From contig JAKARG010000094.1 in the NCBI GenBank assembly GCA_021819345.1, forward strand, positions 1 through 9,727: a DNA stretch of 9,727 nucleotides. Reading direction: 5' to 3'. Made by a program: the position numbers and the translations under genes. The first letter of the stretch is position 1; each line of letters opens with the position of its first letter. The stretch comes from Actinomycetes bacterium (GTDB lineage: Bacteria; Actinomycetota; Acidimicrobiia; Acidimicrobiales; Palsa-688). Positions 1 through 5,990 of the stretch are shown here, one piece after another. A model generated the notes under the pieces. That model was given only the letters and a program-made list of their open reading frames with translations, was not told the origin of the DNA and ran no database searches.

Positions 1-288
1 GATCTGAGCAGCCCGGAACGCCACCCCCGAACGCTCCCCCATCGCCCACGGCTGGGCGGTCAACCCCACCAGCCGCAACGCGCTGCCCTGGGTGACGCCC
101 TTAGGCTCGCCGGCCACCTTCACCGCGATCACCTCGGCGCCACCCTCGGACAGGGCGACCACCTGCACAGCGAAGATCGGCTGACCCGACTCGTCCACCT
201 TGGCAGCCTTCGTGTCATAGTCCAGCGCCGCCTCCGGCGGCCCGGCCGCCAGGAACGTGATCCCAGCAGTGTCGATCGGCAACCTCAT
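1..288 (-). CDS. Pra/SCO3933-family element regulator (C-terminus off the window)
   Basis: The first 96 codons are visible and the frame is open to the window edge. The protein starts MRLPIDTAGITF and contains FAVQVVALSEGGAEVIAVKV, followed by a GEPKGVTQG turn and PWAMGERSGVAFRA. This matches my memory of the roughly 120-residue Pra-like / SCO3933 family of actinomycete integrative elements, so only about 20-30 residues should be missing. In pSAM2, Pra activates replication, integration and excision; other members are only annotated by similarity. The ATG at 288 is fixed by AAGGAGGAG five bases upstream. It lies 110 bp behind the XRE gene on the same strand, with a candidate promoter of its own in the gap. 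In related elements this gene usually precedes the FtsK/TraB-type transfer gene. Family assignment is fairly sure; function here is inferred. Confidence 0.78.
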   Translation of the reverse strand, partial: MRLPIDTAGITFLAAGPPEAALDYDTKAAKVDESGQPIFAVQVVALSEGGAEVIAVKVAGEPKGVTQGSALRLVGLTAQPWAMGERSGVAFRAAQI

Positions 289-337
289 CCCGACTCCTCC
301 TTCGATGCTGACCGCCCGACTTGAGCGGCCAGAAGTG

Positions 338-366
338 ACGGTAAGGAGGGGAGGCGCGGGCGTCGA
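338..366 (-). promoter_or_regulatory. candidate promoter for the Pra-like gene
   Basis: On the minus strand TCGACG (366-361) and TACCGT (343-338) are 17 bp apart, fair matches to the -35 TTGACR and -10 TANNNT patterns of actinobacterial sigma-70-type promoters. Transcription would start near 331, about 40 bases before the ATG. In GC-rich DNA such matches occur by chance, so this is a candidate only. Confidence 0.35.
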
Positions 367-374
367 CAGGGGGA

Positions 375-387
375 CTGCGACTCGCAG
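375..387. promoter_or_regulatory. 13-bp palindrome, possible operator
   Basis: CTGCGA-C-TCGCAG is a perfect inverted repeat with a one-base centre. It is centred 14 bp upstream of the candidate -35 box of the Pra-like gene and just behind the stop of the XRE gene. The position suits binding of a dimeric regulator such as the neighbouring XRE protein. It shows no T-rich tail and is too short for a terminator. Function is inferred from position. Confidence 0.35.
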
Positions 388-398
388 CCGGGTTGCGG

Positions 399-1628
399 CT
401 AACTGTGGGTGGCGTGGCGGCGGAGGGCCCGCAGACCGGGGGAGGGCCACCCGGAAGCCAGGTGCTCGAGGTCCCCGAGCAGTTCCCGCACCAGCCGGGA
501 GTCGGTCACCTCGGCCGGTGCGATCGTCTCCGCTTCGGTGAGCGCAGCGATGGCGGCGGCCACCGCCCGGCGTTGCGTGTGCGCTCGGGCTACGTCGATC
601 AGGAAACGGGCCTGGCGCTCTCGGGACAGGCCGGAGGCGTCGATAGTGGCGGCCAGTTCCAGGGCTTCGGCGGCGTTGCCCAGCTCGACGGCCACCGCCA
701 CTTGATGCAACGCCACGTTGGTCGGCCCGAACTCGGTGCCCACCAGGTTGCGGTCGCCGCCGACATGCCGAGCGAGACGCACGGCCGCCTCGAGGTGCCG
801 GCGGGCCTCGGCGGCATTGCCCTGCCGGGCTTCCAGTACCGCCAGGAGCAGCGCGCACGCACCGGTCAGCGACACCAGCCCAGGATCGGCTGCCGGGCTG
901 AGCCCGCCGGCGGCGTCGACGGCCTGGCGCAGCACGTGCAGGGCCAGGCCGTTCTCCGACGATCCGACGAAGGTGTGCGCTATGCGGAGCTGGCCCGCCA
1001 TCACCAACGACGCGTCCCCGCAGCGCTCCCCAGCGGAGATGGCCCGGTCCGCGGCGATCCAGCCCGCGCCCACGTCACCCACCTTGACCAGCATCGCCGC
1101 CGCCACCTGGTAGGCGTCGGCCAACAGCCCGAGGGCGCGCGTCTGCTGCGGGCCGGTGGTCTCCCGGCTCTCCACCTCCAACGCCGGGATCAGCCCGGCC
1201 AGGAGCGGGCCGAGCTGGTCGAAGGCCGACGCGTGCACCAGCTCCCACGCCCGCCGTACCTGGCCTTCCGGGTCCTCCACGCTGCGGCCCCGGGCACGAT
1301 CGGCGCGGGCAAGACCGAGCGCCGAGCGCGGCGCCGGGTGGCCTGCCAGCGTGAGGCGCAGCGTCTCGACGTAGGGCCGCTGTCGCTCGGCGTCGCCGGC
1401 CTCCTCCCCGAGCGCCAACTCGACGAGCTCCCGGGACGGCACACCGAGCGCGGCCGCCAGGCGTTGGAGCATGCCCACGTCCCTGACGACGATCTCGCCC
1501 CGTTCCACCTGCGACACCCAGCTCACCGAGCGCTTGAGCACCCGAGCCAGGCCCCGCTGATCCAAACCTGCCGCTCGCCTCAACTGCTTGACCTTCGCCC
1601 CGAAGGCCAAGCCCTGGCGGTCAACCAC
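399..1628 (-). CDS. XRE-family HTH regulator with TPR-like C-terminus
   Basis: 409 residues. Residues about 10-62 form an XRE/HTH_3 domain, with a first helix GAKVKQLRRAAG, the turn and recognition helix around LARVLKRSVSWVSQVERGE, and a closing RLAAALGV helix. The remaining roughly 340 residues are rich in Ala, Leu and Arg. They read as successive antiparallel helices (for example GLLADAYQVAAAMLVKVGD, then RHLEAAVRLARHVGGD), the look of tetratricopeptide-type repeats that sense a peptide, small molecule or protein partner. Regulators of this build are common in Streptomyces integrative elements. The GTG at 1628 is preceded by GAGGAG at 8 bases, and it overlaps the stop of the upstream monooxygenase-like gene by 8 bp (GTGGTTGA), so the two are probably translationally coupled. 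Likely target: its own operon and the Pra-like gene downstream. The ligand and target are not shown by the sequence. Confidence 0.85.
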   Translation of the reverse strand: MVDRQGLAFGAKVKQLRRAAGLDQRGLARVLKRSVSWVSQVERGEIVVRDVGMLQRLAAALGVPSRELVELALGEEAGDAERQRPYVETLRLTLAGHPAPRSALGLARADRARGRSVEDPEGQVRRAWELVHASAFDQLGPLLAGLIPALEVESRETTGPQQTRALGLLADAYQVAAAMLVKVGDVGAGWIAADRAISAGERCGDASLVMAGQLRIAHTFVGSSENGLALHVLRQAVDAAGGLSPAADPGLVSLTGACALLLAVLEARQGNAAEARRHLEAAVRLARHVGGDRNLVGTEFGPTNVALHQVAVAVELGNAAEALELAATIDASGLSRERQARFLIDVARAHTQRRAVAAAIAALTEAETIAPAEVTDSRLVRELLGDLEHLASGWPSPGLRALRRHATHS

Positions 1629-1959
1629 CAGGGCCGCTCCTCGTTACCGCTGGGCCAGGGGACACCCGCCATACCAGTGGCTCGCTCCGCAAGTGACCCC
1701 CACGCTCGGCCAGGAACCGGCGCACGTGCGGCGAGTCCTCATGGGCCTGGAAGGCGGCGGCGTCCCGGTACAACTCGTAGAAGACCCGGACGGACGGAGC
1801 GTCCGGCACCCGGTGCGTCACGTACGCCAGCGTGCCCGGCTCCTCGGAACGGATCAACTCCACCGTCTCCGCCACCAGGGCGTCGAACGACTCCTCATGG
1901 CCGTCCCGCAGGTCGAACCGCACGACCAGCCCGAACGCGTCTCCCGCCTGCTCCGTCAC
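1621..1959 (-). CDS. antibiotic biosynthesis monooxygenase (ABM) domain protein
   Basis: 112 residues, the usual size of stand-alone ABM-fold proteins (dimeric ferredoxin-like alpha/beta barrels that include YgiN-type quinol and cofactor-less monooxygenases). Visible hallmarks are the first strand GLVVRFDLRDG, the helix of DALVAETVELIRSEEPGTLAY, then FYELYRDAAAFQAHEDSPHV and RRFLAE. The last 20 residues are low-complexity. The enzyme substrate cannot be told, and many small ABM proteins have none known. The GTG at 1959 has no good ribosome site, but a TANNNT box ends 6 bases before it, which suggests a leaderless mRNA. Its stop lies inside the start region of the XRE regulator gene, so the two are made together. 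It may supply or remove a signal for that regulator, or may simply be a passenger; this is inference. Confidence 0.82.
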   Translation of the reverse strand: MTEQAGDAFGLVVRFDLRDGHEESFDALVAETVELIRSEEPGTLAYVTHRVPDAPSVRVFYELYRDAAAFQAHEDSPHVRRFLAERGGHLRSEPLVWRVSPGPAVTRSGPGG

Positions 1960-1965
1960 GCAACG

Positions 1966-1971
1966 ACGCTA
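1966..1971 (-). promoter_or_regulatory. candidate -10 box of a leaderless promoter
   Basis: TAGCGT on the minus strand ends 6 bases before the GTG start at 1959. This is the spacing of leaderless actinobacterial genes, whose transcript begins at the start codon. No good -35 box stands 16-19 bases upstream, which would fit a regulated promoter. The absence of a ribosome site before the GTG supports the idea. Confidence 0.4.
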
Positions 1972-2029
1972 CCGCCCAGAGTCCGACTGCGATTGACCTC
2001 GACGGGTAGCGCTGGGACCCACATCTACA

Positions 2030-2059
2030 CGTCTGTCCTGACGCGGAAGCCGTCTGTCC
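2030..2059. repeat. two direct repeats CGTCTGTCC spaced 21 bp
   Basis: CGTCTGTCC occurs at 2030-2038 and again at 2051-2059, starts 21 bp apart, which places both on the same face of the helix. They lie about 70-100 bp upstream of the start of the ABM/XRE operon. Paired sites in this position are typical binding sites for a regulator, for which the XRE protein is the nearest candidate. No other copies were found by eye. Confidence 0.4.
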
Positions 2060-2260
2060 GAACAACGGTCCCTACTTGAGAGCCCGCTCCGGCCCAGGCG
2101 GGAGCGCCGGCCACCGGCTGCGCCGGGACCGGCTCGCCCTCCGGGCGCCCGCCTGAACCTCCGGCGCCACGGGGCCTGCGCGAAGTGCTGCCGACCGGGG
2201 CTCGCCCCCAGAGCGACGATCGGTGAGAACCTCCCTTACGGGATCAAGACCGCGACCTAA
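2042..2260 (+). pseudogene. possible 3' remnant of an unknown gene with a Cys cluster
   Basis: The frame is open from 2042 to TAA at 2258-2260 but contains no ATG, GTG or TTG, so it cannot be a complete gene as read. The last about 38 codons look coding: nearly every third base is G or C while the first two positions are mixed. The peptide reads GACAKCCRPGLAPRATIGEN, then LPYGIKTAT and stop. The CxxCC cluster could bind metal. The front half is Pro/Arg-rich and looks non-coding. I read it as the tail of a gene that lost its front by deletion or frameshift. I do not recognise the family, and chance remains a real alternative. Confidence 0.28.
2114..2142. repeat. 29-bp repeat, first copy (second at 6394-6423)
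   Basis: This segment matches 6394-6423 in the same orientation with one substitution and one single-base indel, including an exact 15-base run ACCGGCTCGCCCTCC. Similarity fades quickly outside it. The two copies lie 4.3 kb apart within the element. It is internally self-complementary (CCGGC / GCCGG), so it could fold. Function is unknown. Confidence 0.45.
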
Positions 2261-2377
2261 AGATGCTCAGACACCACTAGCAGCTATGAAGACCATCATG
2301 TACGCCTGAACCCCTGCAGAATACCTGGAGAGAGTCGCGGAACTTTTTTGAGCCGGGGGCCGTCCAACAAAGTATGA

Positions 2378-2467
2378 ATCGAATCACCGACGGGACGCGA
2401 ACACATCGCAACCCGCGACACCTGGCTGGAGCACTGCCGGGACTTGCACCAGTCGCGGCTGCCTTGA
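2378..2467 (+). pseudogene. possible 3' remnant of a second unknown gene
   Basis: An open frame of 29 codons between TGA at 2375 and TGA at 2465 gives a peptide ending REHIATRDTWLEHCRDLHQ followed by SRLP. It has mostly G/C third positions and the amphipathic, charged look of a real protein tail. It has no plausible start of its own, so if real it is a leftover from a disrupted gene. It is in the same reading frame as the remnant ending at 2260. The segment between them (2261-2377) has stops in this frame and is lower in GC. Weak evidence. Confidence 0.22.
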
Positions 2468-2531
2468 CCCGCTCCTCCAGCAGAGGCGAGCCTGCCCAGT
2501 CCACCCGTGTGAACCACCCTACGCGAGGACC

Positions 2532-2560
2532 TTGACACTCAAGGTGCTGACGTCGATACT
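2532..2560 (+). promoter_or_regulatory. strong sigma-70-type promoter for the cargo operon
   Basis: TTGACA at 2532-2537 is a perfect -35 hexamer. After exactly 17 bp comes GATACT at 2555-2560, a good -10. Transcription would begin near 2567, leaving about 57 bases of leader before the ATG at 2624. No rival promoter of this quality is seen in the window, so the exported-protein and lipoprotein pair is probably well expressed without a special sigma factor. Confidence 0.7.
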
Positions 2561-2623
2561 TCGTCTGAGAGGTGCCGGCGAGCATTTGACGGCCGGGTTG
2601 GCTTCGAGTCTTGGAGGAGCGCG

Positions 2624-3397
2624 ATGCACGCATCAAATGCATTGAGATATCGTACTCTCGTATTGACAACTGCCTTCATAATGTTCATATTCTTTGGCAC
2701 GGGCACGGCCTGGGCCTCGGGGGGTGGAGACGGCTGCAATCCGGGCCGCGCCAATAATTACCTCACTTATTACTTTTCGGGCGAATACGGAAGTGCGCCG
2801 GGCACGTACGGCGGAATCCAGGGTTTCATCGACAACTACTCTCCTTTCGTTTACGGCGTGTCAGGAGATTTCTCAACCCAATGGGTGATGCTTACGACAA
2901 CATCAGGGAGCCAATGGGCTCAGGTCGGATGGTATGAGGCACCTCAGAATGCCAGGTATACGCTCGTGCAATTCAACGATCCCGGCCACACTTTTTGGAC
3001 GAACCTCGATTCACCCTATCCCATCAATGATGCTATCAAGTACAAGGTCACCTACGACCCAGGCTGCACGGGTGGCGAGTGTTTCCGTTTCTACGCCGGC
3101 GGAACGCAATTGACTTCCTCAGGGTACAACTGGTCGCCGACAGCGCAGCAAGACTTCTCCGAGATACACACTCGAGCGTCACAGATGCCCGGCGGTTACA
3201 ACAACGTGTCAGAGTCCGCCGGCATAGAGAAATATTATCCAGCCGGTGGCTCTGGTTCCTGGTCAAGTATCGCCGGTACCACTGAAACGGAAGGGGCTGG
3301 GTCAGTTCCAGGTCCCTCGTGGGACCAGGTAACGCCCGCAAACGGAACGTCTGGCGTGAGCGCCTATGGCTCTTACGATACTGCCTGTGCCCAGTGA
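2624..3397 (+). CDS. exported 257-aa protein of unknown function
   Basis: Residues 1-31 are a Sec signal peptide: basic start with Arg8 and Arg10, hydrophobic core 12-24, and cleavage after TAWA (31/32). The mature part is rich in Gly, Ser, Tyr and Trp, with alternating short strands such as WAQVGWYEA, RYTLVQFN and IKYKVTYD. It has a conserved-looking stretch SEIHTRASQMPGGYNN (about 179-194). Four cysteines (38, 148, 153, 255) could form two disulfides. The build suggests a beta-sandwich extracellular domain, perhaps carbohydrate- or surface-binding; no catalytic motif is seen. Start ATG 2624 follows GGAGGAG by four bases. Base composition is much lower in GC than the surroundings (22 of 60 bases in 2641-2700), which suggests acquisition from elsewhere. 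A lipoprotein gene follows after 13 bp. I do not recognise a named family. Confidence 0.85.
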   Translation: MHASNALRYRTLVLTTAFIMFIFFGTGTAWASGGGDGCNPGRANNYLTYYFSGEYGSAPGTYGGIQGFIDNYSPFVYGVSGDFSTQWVMLTTTSGSQWAQVGWYEAPQNARYTLVQFNDPGHTFWTNLDSPYPINDAIKYKVTYDPGCTGGECFRFYAGGTQLTSSGYNWSPTAQQDFSEIHTRASQMPGGYNNVSESAGIEKYYPAGGSGSWSSIAGTTETEGAGSVPGPSWDQVTPANGTSGVSAYGSYDTACAQ

Positions 3398-3410
3398 ATT
3401 GGAGGCTGAA

Positions 3411-3980
3411 ATGACTCTACAACAGTCAAAGTCGCGGCGCTTGTTGAGCATGGTTCTGGCCATTCCCCTTGTTGTTGGGTTAAGCGCCTGCGGAGCGACG
3501 GGCAGGACTGCCGTCTCGTCCGAGGCTTCCGGAAGCGGGACGTCGGGTAATACCGGCGGTACCACTACCACGTCTACCACGTCAGGCACGTCGACTCTCT
3601 CAGCTCTGCCTTCTTCCCTGGTCAACGCCCTCAACAGCACTGACGTCTCGGTCACGAACGTCCAGCAACAATCGACAGCCGTTCCGCTGTCGACAGCTGT
3701 CTCCGTTGTGCTGTCAAAAGCGGGTGCCAGCTCGACTGCGCACTACGCCGGACTGGTTGATCTCAAGGATACTCAAGACCCAGCCGGCACGCTGGCTTGG
3801 GCGATCGAAATCATCCCTGCCAATGGCTTCATTCCGTTTAGCGGCCCTGCTCCCACCGGGACCGGACAATCCACCTCCACCACTCAGGTCCATTCTAACT
3901 ATGAAGTCGACTTCGTAAACGCTTCGACTGGCCAGTGGATGCAGGCGGTGCAGGGGTATGACTCCGCGCTCGGCCAGTAG
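3411..3980 (+). CDS. lipoprotein of unknown function
   Basis: 189 residues. The ATG at 3411 is chosen over the in-frame ATG at 3366 because TTGGAGG stands just before it. The shorter form also begins with a proper lipoprotein signal: basic SKSRR, hydrophobic core, then lipobox LSAC with Cys27 as the lipidated residue. The longer form would overlap the upstream gene by 32 bp. Residues about 28-65 are a Ser/Thr/Gly linker that carries the protein away from the membrane. The rest is a small domain with LAWAIEIIPANG and a C-terminal YEVDFVNASTGQWMQAVQGY. The last stretch resembles the closing DxxTG...V strand pair of PepSY-like domains, but this is only a resemblance. It follows the exported protein gene by 13 bp in one operon and is likely its membrane-anchored partner. 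GC is lower than in flanking genes. Confidence 0.85.
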   Translation: MTLQQSKSRRLLSMVLAIPLVVGLSACGATGRTAVSSEASGSGTSGNTGGTTTTSTTSGTSTLSALPSSLVNALNSTDVSVTNVQQQSTAVPLSTAVSVVLSKAGASSTAHYAGLVDLKDTQDPAGTLAWAIEIIPANGFIPFSGPAPTGTGQSTSTTQVHSNYEVDFVNASTGQWMQAVQGYDSALGQ

Positions 3981-4031
3981 CTCCATATAGGAGGTACGCC
4001 GTCGCGAGATTTGTCGGTAGCAAGGCGAAGT

Positions 4032-4049
4032 CCTGACATCCCGGTCAGG
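4032..4049 (+). terminator. weak hairpin after the cargo operon
   Basis: CCTGAC-ATCCCG-GTCAGG forms a 6-bp stem with a 6-base loop, 51 bases after the lipoprotein stop. No T-run follows, so it is at best a factor-assisted or weak terminator. An AGGAGG at 3989-3994 lies between the lipoprotein gene and this hairpin without a usable start codon behind it. Confidence 0.3.
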
Positions 4050-4073
4050 CGACGAGGATGGACGGCACGGTTG

Positions 4074-4081
4074 GGTTGTCG
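4074..4081. repeat. target site duplication, left copy
   Basis: GGTTGTCG immediately left of the insertion sequence is repeated exactly at 5557-5564 on its right. ISL3-family elements make 8-bp duplications, so this fixes the IS borders to the base. Confidence 0.93.
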
Positions 4082-4104
4082 GGCTCTTCCTACTTCAGGT
4101 GGGG
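4082..4104 (+). repeat. left terminal inverted repeat of the IS
   Basis: Reading inward, GGCTCTTCC, then seven partly matching bases, then GGTGGGG pairs with the right end at 19 of 23 positions. The transposase stop codon (4095-4097) lies inside this end. Confidence 0.9.
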
Positions 4105-5436
4105 TGGGTGAGGCCGCCCCCGATGAGGAGCATGCGGAGCCGGTAGTTGTCCCGGTTGCGAAAGCCGCGTGCGATTCGGCGGTGGAGCTCGATGAGCCCG
4201 TTGATGGCCTCGGTCCCGCCGTTGTTGGCCCGTCCGGTGGTGAAGTAGGCCAAGAAGGCGTCCCGCCAGCGGGTGAGGGTCTTGCCGAGGCGGGCGATCT
4301 CGGGGATCGGGCAGGAGGGCAGGCCGTCGAGCAGTCCTTCGGCGATCCGGCGTCCCTCGGCGAGGTTGGTGGCGGCGTACGCGGAGCGCAGCTTCTGGGC
4401 GACCTGCCAGAGCGATGTGGACCTCGTCGTGGCGTTCGTCGGCGGCGATGGCCTTGGCGAGCCGGGCGGTCTGGCGGTCTGAGAGCCGCTCGGCGCTCGA
4501 GCGCAGGATGCTCCGGATGCCGTAGAGGGGGTCACCGGCCCGGCCCCGGTGGCCGCAGATGTCGTGTTGGACCCTGCGGCGGACCTCGTCGACCGCCTGG
4601 GTGCCCAACTTCACCACGTGAAACGCGTCGAGCACGGCGACGGCGTCGTCGAGATGGTCGTCGATGGCGTTCTTGTAACCGTGGAACGGGTCAAGCGTCG
4701 CCTCCTTGACCCCCGCCCGGAACGTCTCTCCACGCGCGTCCAGCCAGTCGCCGTACGCCTTCCCGGACCGTCCGGGCACCAAGTCGAGCAGCCGGGCCCG
4801 GGGTCTGCCGTCCGCGCCGGGGGTGAGATCGACCATCCCGGTCAACTCCTTCGGTCCCCGCCCTCCCTGGGCCGGCGGGAGGGGGGAGACGTGGTGCCAG
4901 ATGTGCTCGTCAACCCCGAGACGCTCCACGCCGGCGAAGCGGGACTCGTCGCCGGCCATCGCCTCCAACAGCGGGCGGACCTGGGACCACACCGTGTTCC
5001 AGGTGGTGCCCAGCTGGCGGGACAGGCCCAAGACGCTGGCATGCTCACGGCGCAACTGGCGGACAGCCCACCACCCCGCCCTGGTCGTCAACAACGCCCG
5101 AGGCCCCGCCACGGCGGCGTCGGCCTCGCTGAACGAGCCGCTCTCGCAGTCCGGGTCCCCGCAACGCCACGTCCGCTTCCGCCACACCAGCCTGACCGGA
5201 CGGCCGAAACACGGCGCGTCGATCAGGGTCACGTCGCGCCGGCCGTGGCTGTGCGCGACCACCCCGCAGACCGGGCAGCCCGCCCGCCGGGGCGGCGACT
5301 CCACCATCACGGTCAACCACTCCTCGCCCGCCTCCACGGCGATCACGTGCAGACCGTCCAGGCCGACCAGCAGGTCACACCGCTCGCAGTAGCCCGAACC
5401 GGGGCGCACGCACCCGCCTGTCGTAGGATCACACAC
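4095..5436 (-). pseudogene. ISL3-family transposase, one-base frameshift
   Basis: Transposes the IS by a DDE mechanism. From GTG 5436 (GGAGG 8 bases upstream) the frame runs through an N-terminal Cys-rich zinc-ribbon region (CPVCG around 54-58 and further Cys near 92 and 97). It then gives the first catalytic Asp in LGVDEHIW (D176), the family motif TLDPFHGYKNAI, and the second Asp in VLDAFHVVKL (D270). At residue about 342 the family sequence jumps to the next frame: VHIA continues as WQVAQKLRSAYAATN, then GRANNGGTEAING with the third catalytic acid, ending LTHPT at 4095. The extra base is in 4410-4413 (minus strand GCTC before TGG). Read in one frame, the protein would have an unrelated Arg/Pro-rich tail ending at 4090 and lack the catalytic Glu. 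The junction has no slippery run of the kind used for programmed frameshifting, so it looks like a mutation. Confidence 0.9.
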
Positions 5437-5437
5437 C

Positions 5438-5490
5438 GTCGAGGCCTCCAGAGATCAGTTGCTTGGCGCTACCGATCCTGAGGCCTCGAC
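5438..5490 (-). promoter_or_regulatory. inverted repeat that can mask the transposase ribosome site
   Basis: GAGGCCTCGAC and its exact complement form 11-bp arms at 5438-5448 and 5480-5490 around a 31-base loop. On the minus strand the downstream arm contains most of the GGAGG ribosome site of the transposase (GTG at 5436). A transcript entering from outside the IS would fold and hide that site. One that starts inside the loop would carry only one arm and stay translatable. This is the logic known from IS10 and IS50; no clear promoter in the loop is visible. The repeat could instead be a subterminal transposase site. Confidence 0.6.
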
Positions 5491-5533
5491 CCCTCTCACA
5501 CGCGGATCACCCCGCCGGAGCCCCCGCCATCAC

Positions 5534-5556
5534 CCCCACCGCAACTCGGAAGAGCC
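5534..5556 (-). repeat. right terminal inverted repeat of the IS
   Basis: Reading inward on the minus strand it begins GGCTCTTCC and matches the left end at 19 of 23 positions, including a shared GGTGGGG block. Confidence 0.9.
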
Positions 5557-5564
5557 GGTTGTCG
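5557..5564. repeat. target site duplication, right copy
   Basis: Exact copy of GGTTGTCG at 4074-4081. Joining 4081 to 5565 restores the pre-insertion sequence, which has no intact gene across the join. Confidence 0.93.
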
Positions 5565-5807
5565 TCGGCAGCTGCCTTGGACGGCGAACGTCGGGGAGAG
5601 GACTTGCAGGCGAGTGTGATCATGAGCATCCGTTGGACCCACTGGATTCGACCCAGCGCACGCCGACGTCGGTGCGCCGGTTCATCTCGCGCACGACAGG
5701 TGGCGGGCTCGCGTCGTCCCTTATCGCCGAAGGGCAGCCGGTCTGCCGTGGGGTCGGTGGCGTGGGTGACGCGTGTGGCGGCGCGTTGCGCCGGCGGCCG
5801 GCGGCAC
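5565..5807. other. no gene recognised
   Basis: Several frames stay open because the DNA is GC-rich, but none shows a ribosome site with a plausible start, a known motif or consistent third-position bias. This is element DNA between the IS and the first 150-bp repeat. It may be degraded former coding sequence. Confidence 0.5.
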
Positions 5808-5842
5808 GGTACTCCGGCGCTGCGCCGGGCTGCGCCGGTACC
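5808..5842. repeat. hairpin just before repeat copy A
   Basis: GGTAC-T-CCGGCG (5808-5819) pairs with CGCCGGTACC (5833-5842) over 10 bp with one bulged base, loop 13 bases. It abuts the left edge of the 150-bp repeat copy A, as a different palindrome lies near copy B. Confidence 0.5.
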
Positions 5843-5990
5843 CCAACAGCTCACCCAACACATGCGTGTCGCTCTGTCACCCGATGTCCCATCCGGTAGC
5901 CGGCTGTTCGGTGGAGCACCCTTGCTGACCAGCTGGAATGCCACACGGTGAGACGGCGACGGAGCCGTTGGCACGTGCCTGCCCGGCCTC
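5841..5990 (+). repeat. 150-bp direct repeat, copy A
   Basis: Aligned by eye with 6558-6706, about 106 of 150 positions agree with a single one-base gap. The best-kept blocks are the left end (CCCAACA, then CCCAACA again 12 bases on), GTTCG, GCTGACCAG in the centre, and the right end GCACGT.CCT followed by CGGCCTC. Unlike copy B it is not followed by tRNA sequence. It could be the end of an older related element or a second array of integrase/excisionase sites. Confidence 0.7.

Larger units (their letters stand above)
4082..5556 (-). mobile_element. ISL3-family insertion sequence, 1475 bp
   Basis: The element is bounded by inverted ends starting GGCTCTTCC and by perfect 8-bp direct repeats. 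It holds one transposase gene read on the minus strand. The GGCTCTTC-type end, the 8-bp duplication, the 1.4-1.5-kb size and the transposase motifs all agree with the ISL3 family. The intact duplication points to a fairly recent insertion. It landed 101 bp behind the lipoprotein gene, in DNA without a visible gene. The transposase frame is broken by one base, so this copy cannot move by itself unless that base is a sequencing error or is bypassed. Confidence 0.93.

Noticed and set aside
393..2009. 538-residue open frame on the plus strand
   Set aside because: It is antisense to the XRE and ABM genes, which have clear domains and ribosome sites. Its translation is Arg/Gly/Pro-rich without motifs and is a by-product of GC-rich codon bias.
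2286..2309. seven-codon frame MKTIMYA as a leader peptide or recombinase stub
   Set aside because: No ribosome site precedes it and nothing downstream looks like an attenuator or recombinase continuation.
2277..2669. 130-residue minus-strand frame
   Set aside because: It overlaps the strong promoter and start of the cargo operon antisense, has no ribosome site and no motif.
4410..4413. programmed frameshift in the transposase
   Set aside because: No slippery run of identical bases or downstream pseudoknot is apparent, and ISL3 transposases are usually made from one frame; mutation or sequencing error is simpler.
4011..4709. plus-strand frame starting at TTG 4011 after an AGGAGG
   Set aside because: The AGGAGG is 16 bases away, the frame runs into the IS antisense to the transposase, and the pre-insertion sequence gives only about 46 codons with no recognisable content.
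5640..5660. T-arm-like hairpin CTGG-GTCGAAT-CCAG on the minus strand as a second tRNA scar
   Set aside because: The loop does not start with TTC and no acceptor or anticodon parts accompany it; a 4-bp stem is expected by chance.
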